From the NCBI GenBank assembly GCA_003142355.1, contig PLMF01000282.1:1-17424 (forward strand): 17,424 bases of DNA, read 5' to 3'. This DNA comes from Bryobacterales bacterium. GTDB lineage: Bacteria; Acidobacteriota; Terriglobia; Bryobacterales; Bryobacteraceae. The position numbers and the translations under genes are program-made. Each line of letters opens with the position of its first letter. Within the stretch, counting starts at the first letter, position 1. The notes below the pieces were generated by a model. The model did not search any database, was not told the DNA's origin, and saw only the letters and a list, made by a program, of their open reading frames with translations. This document shows positions 13,747-17,424 of the stretch, piece after piece.

Positions 13747-15375
13747 ATGCTATTTCGCGCGCTCATTCCCGTTTTGCTCTTCGCGGCCGCGGAGCAGCCC
13801 TCCCAGGGGCCGATCCGGTTCGAAGATGCGACCCGGAAGGCGGGAATTACGTTCACGCACAGCTTCGGCGCGCAGGAGTTGGGGTCGCTGCTCGAGAGCA
13901 CCGGCGCGGGCGCGGCCTGGTTCGACTACAACAACGACGGCTACCAGGATCTGTACGTGGTTTCCGGGCGGCCTCTAGGGGCCGGGATGCACCCATACCC
14001 GCTGCGCAAGGCGCCGGACCCCGCGCCCCACAACCACCTCTATCGGAACAATCGCGACGGCACGTTTACGGATGTCACATCGACGGCGGGGGTGGGCTCG
14101 GACCTGTTCAGCATGGCAGCCATCGCGGCCGACTACGATAACGATGGCAACGAGGACCTGCTGGTCACCGGCTACGGACGCGTCATTCTGTACCGCAATC
14201 GGGGCGATGGCACGTTCGAAGATGTGACGGCCAAGGCCGGGCTGAAGGTTCCGGGGTGGTCCATCGGCGCCGCGTGGCTGGACTACGACCGCGACGGCTG
14301 CGTGGACCTGTTCGTGGGCCGCTACGTGAAATTCGACCCGGAGTATCGCGCCTACTATCCGGCGGACAACTACCCCGGACCGCTGGACTACCCGGCCGAG
14401 AGCAACATGCTGTTCCACAACAACTGCGACGGGACCTTCAGCGATGTCTCGGCCAAATCCGGAATCGCCGCTTTCAAAGGCCGGGCCATGGGAGCGACCG
14501 CCGCCGATTTCGACGGCGATGGCTACCCCGATATCTATGTCGCCAACGACAAGACCGCGAATTTTCTCTTCCACAACCAGCGGGACGGCACCTTCAAAGA
14601 GATCGCGACCGAGGCCGGGGTGGCATTCGGGCAAAACGGCGAGAACACTTCCGCCATGGGGCCGGTTTTCATGGATCTCGACGGCGACGGCAAGGTGGAC
14701 CTCTGGATTTCAGACTCCAAGTACGACCGCATGTACCGGAACCTCGGCTGGCTGCAATTTGAAGACATGACCGCGAAGGCGGGTATCTCGCAACTGGCCG
14801 CGCAATACGTGAGTTGGGGAACCACGGTACAAGACTTCGATAACGACGGCTTGCCGGATGTGTTCATCGTACACGGGGGGCTCATTCACCTGATTCCCCA
14901 GGAACATTCGATCTTCCGCAACCTGGGGAAGTGGAAGTTTGAAGATGTATCGTCCACGGCGGGCCCGTTCTTCGGGGCCAAGACCGGTGTCAAGTCGGTA
15001 GGGCGGGGCGCGGCCTTCGCGGACTATGACAACGACGGGCGAATGGACGCGTTCATCGTCAACCTGGGCTCGCCGGCAGTCCTGCTGCGGAACACTACGG
15101 CGGGAGTAGGACACTGGGTGGGTGTCCGGCTGGCCGGAAAGAAGAGCAACCGGGACGGAATCGGGGCGAAAATCGAAGTAGTGGCGGGCGGAGTGCGGCA
15201 ACAGCGCGAGCGCATCGCGGGTTCCGGCTACCTTTCGCAGGACGATGGGCGGGTGCACTTTGGGCTGGGTAAGGCGTCGACCATCGAGAAGCTGACCGTC
15301 ACCTGGCCCAGCGGCGCGGTGCAGACGCTGGACCACGTGCCGGCGGACCGGATGATCTCGATCGAAGAGAAATAG
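13747..15375 (+). CDS. Secreted CRTAC1-type FG-GAP/VCBS repeat protein with ASPIC/UnbV domain
   Basis: This 542-residue exported protein has a short signal peptide (MLFRALIPVLLFAAAEQ). Seven D-x-(D/N)-x-D-G-x-x-D calcium-type loops follow: DYNNDGYQD, DYDNDGNED, DYDRDGCVD, DFDGDGYPD, DLDGDGKVD, DFDNDGLPD and DYDNDGRMD. This fits a seven-bladed FG-GAP propeller. The last 90 residues or so (HWVGVRLAGKKSNRDGIGAKIEV to VTWPSGAVQTLDHVPAD) are an ASPIC/UnbV domain. Family members bind calcium and are often found next to cytochromes or copper proteins; no enzymatic reaction is established. A longer open frame exists upstream, but ATG 13747 has AGGAGA overlapping the previous stop and leads straight into the signal peptide. 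Confidence 0.9.
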   Translation: MLFRALIPVLLFAAAEQPSQGPIRFEDATRKAGITFTHSFGAQELGSLLESTGAGAAWFDYNNDGYQDLYVVSGRPLGAGMHPYPLRKAPDPAPHNHLYRNNRDGTFTDVTSTAGVGSDLFSMAAIAADYDNDGNEDLLVTGYGRVILYRNRGDGTFEDVTAKAGLKVPGWSIGAAWLDYDRDGCVDLFVGRYVKFDPEYRAYYPADNYPGPLDYPAESNMLFHNNCDGTFSDVSAKSGIAAFKGRAMGATAADFDGDGYPDIYVANDKTANFLFHNQRDGTFKEIATEAGVAFGQNGENTSAMGPVFMDLDGDGKVDLWISDSKYDRMYRNLGWLQFEDMTAKAGISQLAAQYVSWGTTVQDFDNDGLPDVFIVHGGLIHLIPQEHSIFRNLGKWKFEDVSSTAGPFFGAKTGVKSVGRGAAFADYDNDGRMDAFIVNLGSPAVLLRNTTAGVGHWVGVRLAGKKSNRDGIGAKIEVVAGGVRQQRERIAGSGYLSQDDGRVHFGLGKASTIEKLTVTWPSGAVQTLDHVPADRMISIEEK

Positions 15376-15377
15376 CC

Positions 15378-17342
15378 ATGCGAGCCTCGCCAGTCGGAAG
15401 CTGTAACGGAATTCATCTGCGCAGGCGGCACCGCCTGCGCCACCACCACAAACCATGCATTTTCACGGGTGCAGAGGTGGGGCAGGCGGTGCTCGCCTGC
15501 CGCGCCCGCTTGCGGGCCATTCTTCCACGGCTTCTCATGCTGTGTGCCAGCGCCGCGCTGTGGGGGGCGTATCCGTCGCCCATCGAGATCGCGGTGCCGG
15601 CGAACGGGAACCGGCTTTTCGTGGTGTGTGAGGGAACCGACGAAGTTGTGGAAGTGGATGCGGCTGCGGGCACGGTGGTGCGGCGCGTTGGCGTGGGCCA
15701 ACACCCCAAGAGCGTCGCGCTTTCCTCCGACGGGCGGCAATTATACGTGGCGAATTCGTGGAGCGACACGGTATCCGTGATCGACGCGGCATCGCTCAAA
15801 GTGGTGAAGGAACTGGCGGCGGGGTACGAGCCCAACGCGGCCGTGGCCGATCTGGAGGGCCGCTTTCTCTATGTCGCCAACCGCATCGGCAACGATATCT
15901 CGGTGATCGACCTGGCGCGCGGCGTGGAGACCAGGCGTTTGCTGGCCGGGCGCGGCGCCGCGTACCTGGCGCTCTCCGCGGATGGGCGGCGCATGTATTG
16001 CACTCACATCTACCCGCGGCTGGGGCCGTTCCGATCGCCGCCCGAATCCGAGGTGACGGTGATCGACACCCGCCGCCAGATGGTGGTGGAGCGCGAAAGG
16101 TTACCGGACGCCGCGGGCGTTTTCCACGTTGTCTCCGCGAACGGCGGCCGGCTGGCGATCGCGGCCGAGATGCGGCCGAAGAACCTCATCCCGCTGGCGC
16201 ACGTGGAACACGGGTGGGTGATCGGCAATTCGCTCTCGGTATTTGGCGCGGATATCGGCGAGGTGGTCGAGGTCCCCATCGACGAGTTGGACCGCTACTA
16301 TACACCGCCTTTCGGGCTGGCGGTGACGCCGGGGAACGATCAGCTCTTCGTCAGCACTACCGGGTCGGACAGCGTCACGGCAATCGACCTTCCGAAGCTG
16401 CTGGCGTACATCCGGGCGGCTACTCCGGTAGAGCGCCGCCTGATGGCCAACGACCTTTCCGCCTCGGCCAATTATGTTTCCGCGAGGATTCCAGTGGGGC
16501 GCGCGCCCAAGGGGCTGGCACTCTCGCCGGACGGGAAACGATTGTACGTAGCGAACCGGATGGACGACACGATCTCGGTGGTGGACACGGCGACGCGGCG
16601 CGCGATTTCGACGATTGCGCTGGGCCGGCCCGTCAAGCTCACGGCCGAGCGGCGGGGCGAGCGCCTGTTCTACTCGGCGCGGTTTGGCTTTCAGGGGCAC
16701 TTCGGGTGCGCCAATTGTCACATCGAGGCGACCGTGGACGAGTTGTCGTGGGATCTCGAGCCGGACGGCTTCGGCGTGGACATCGTCGAGAACCGGCTCC
16801 TGGAAGATGTCGCGGATACGGCGCCATTCAAATGGAACGGCAGCAATCCGGACCTGGATACCGAGTGCGGGCCGCGCACGGAGAAGTACTTCTACCGCGC
16901 CCAGAGCTATTCGAAGGAGGAACTGGCCGACGTGGTCGCCTTCATCAAGTCGATTCCGCTGCGCCCCAACCGGTTCCGCCGCCAAGATGGCGAGCTGACG
17001 GCCCAGCAGGAACGCGGCAAGGCCATTTTCGAGCGCACACGAACCAAGAACGGCACGCCGATCGACGACACCAATCAGTGCTATGTGTGCCACTCGGGTC
17101 CGCATTACACCAACCAGCAATTGGCGGATGTTGGAACCGGAAAGCCCACCGACCGTTCGCCGCTGGTGGACGTTCCCCAATTGAACAACGTCGCCCTCAG
17201 CGCGCCCTATTTGCACGACGGGTCCGCGCCCACGTTGGAAGAAATCTGGACGGTCTTCAACCCCCACGACCGGCACGGCGTGACGAACGACTTGTCCAAG
17301 GACGAGTTGAACGACCTGATCGAGTACTTGAAGACTTTATGA
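15378..17342 (+). CDS. Exported YVTN propeller fused to a di-haem peroxidase-like domain
   Basis: The protein is 654 residues from ATG 15378. Residues about 70-430 contain YVTN-type propeller repeats (QHPKSVALSSDGRQLYVANS, SWSDTVSVIDAAS, APKGLALSPDGKRLYVANRM). The rest resembles the bacterial cytochrome c peroxidase/MauG fold: haem motif CANCH at 444-448, a second, CYVCH, at 568-572, and the family ending PQLNNVALSAPYLHDGSAPT plus DLSKDELNDLIEYLKTL. It should work in the periplasm on peroxide or on a protein partner. The start is odd: residues 2-44 are encoded by REP-like hairpins, and the real signal peptide (RAILPRLLMLCASAALWGA) lies at about 46-64. GTG 15489, with GAGGTGG 8 bases before it, is an alternative start that would give a normal signal peptide. 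The downstream gene overlaps by ATGA. Confidence 0.85.
   Translation: MRASPVGSCNGIHLRRRHRLRHHHKPCIFTGAEVGQAVLACRARLRAILPRLLMLCASAALWGAYPSPIEIAVPANGNRLFVVCEGTDEVVEVDAAAGTVVRRVGVGQHPKSVALSSDGRQLYVANSWSDTVSVIDAASLKVVKELAAGYEPNAAVADLEGRFLYVANRIGNDISVIDLARGVETRRLLAGRGAAYLALSADGRRMYCTHIYPRLGPFRSPPESEVTVIDTRRQMVVERERLPDAAGVFHVVSANGGRLAIAAEMRPKNLIPLAHVEHGWVIGNSLSVFGADIGEVVEVPIDELDRYYTPPFGLAVTPGNDQLFVSTTGSDSVTAIDLPKLLAYIRAATPVERRLMANDLSASANYVSARIPVGRAPKGLALSPDGKRLYVANRMDDTISVVDTATRRAISTIALGRPVKLTAERRGERLFYSARFGFQGHFGCANCHIEATVDELSWDLEPDGFGVDIVENRLLEDVADTAPFKWNGSNPDLDTECGPRTEKYFYRAQSYSKEELADVVAFIKSIPLRPNRFRRQDGELTAQQERGKAIFERTRTKNGTPIDDTNQCYVCHSGPHYTNQQLADVGTGKPTDRSPLVDVPQLNNVALSAPYLHDGSAPTLEEIWTVFNPHDRHGVTNDLSKDELNDLIEYLKTL
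15381..15517. repeat. In-frame REP-like insertion in the signal-peptide region
   Basis: Three hairpins lie together: GCGCAGGCGG/CCGCCTGCGC (15419-15428, 15431-15440), GGCAGGCG/CGCCTGCC (15481-15488, 15494-15501) and GCCCGC/GCGGGC (15504-15509, 15512-15517). The flanks carry near-identical 8-mers, TGCGAGCC (15379-15386) and TGCGGGCC (15511-15518). Removing the 132 bases between them (44 codons) would give ATG-CGG-GCC and a normal signal peptide, MRAILPRLLMLCASA. I infer insertion of a REP-type element with target duplication. Confidence 0.6.
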
Positions 17343-17424
17343 GAAGGCACCTTGCGGTATTACTGATGTTCGTGGCCGGGGCTGCGGGTGGATCTGCGGC
17401 GGGGGCTGCGGCCGGCGGTGCGGC
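17339..17424 (+). CDS. Start of a fourth exported protein (cut by the window edge)
   Basis: ATG 17339 overlaps the stop of the propeller-peroxidase gene (ATGA), a sign of translational coupling. The 28 visible residues, MRRHLAVLLMFVAGAAGGSA and onward, form a classic signal peptide: two Arg, then a hydrophobic stretch, then a run of Ala/Gly. Nothing of the mature domain is visible, so its function cannot be inferred beyond export with the rest of the operon. Confidence 0.75.
   Translation, partial: MRRHLAVLLMFVAGAAGGSAAGAAAGGA

Overview
The window reads like a chromosomal segment of a GC-rich Acidobacteriota, most likely of the Solibacter/Bryobacter/Paludibaculum type. This is an inference from gene content and style: a transketolase split into two genes, abundant secreted ThuA, FG-GAP/ASPIC, TolB-like and YVTN-propeller proteins, cytosolic NarX/NarL-type signalling, REP-like hairpin clusters, and many start codons without a Shine-Dalgarno (SD) sequence. 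No tRNA, rRNA, CRISPR array or transposase is visible.

Left, accessory part (1-1570). A cluster of five back-to-back hairpins (1-165) abuts a truncated gene whose remaining product carries a HEPN-type R-x4-H motif. A convergent gene follows, encoding a winged-helix/nucleotidyltransferase fusion. This looks like a scar of a defence or toxin-antitoxin type locus.

Minus-strand operon (4424-1746): marR, a Gly-for-Cys isochorismatase-family hydrolase, a small membrane protein and an MFS exporter. The last three genes are joined by 4-base ATGA overlaps. An interrupted palindrome over the marR -35 box is a probable autoregulatory operator. The layout resembles a small-molecule sensing and efflux unit.

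Long gap (4425-5310). It has no convincing gene. It holds a C-run/G-quadruplex tract, three copies of a 10-mer whose core also forms a perfect palindrome inside the MFS gene, and a decayed partial copy of the start of the next gene, thuA.

Central plus-strand block (5311-10270): a secreted ThuA-domain protein, a two-gene transketolase, a soluble PAS histidine kinase with its NarL-type regulator, and an unrecognised 162-aa gene whose end overlaps the aminotransferase antisense.

Minus-strand hemB and aminotransferase genes (12368-10204) form a pair. They diverge from a plus-strand operon of exported proteins (12452 to the end): a TolB-like propeller with a CxxCH domain resembling the hydrazine synthase alpha middle domain, a CRTAC1/ASPIC protein with seven calcium-type loops, a YVTN propeller fused to a two-heme peroxidase-like domain, and the start of a fourth exported protein. 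This operon is the best candidate for an undescribed periplasmic redox system. Its third gene also appears to carry an in-frame 132-base REP-like insertion at the start of its signal peptide.
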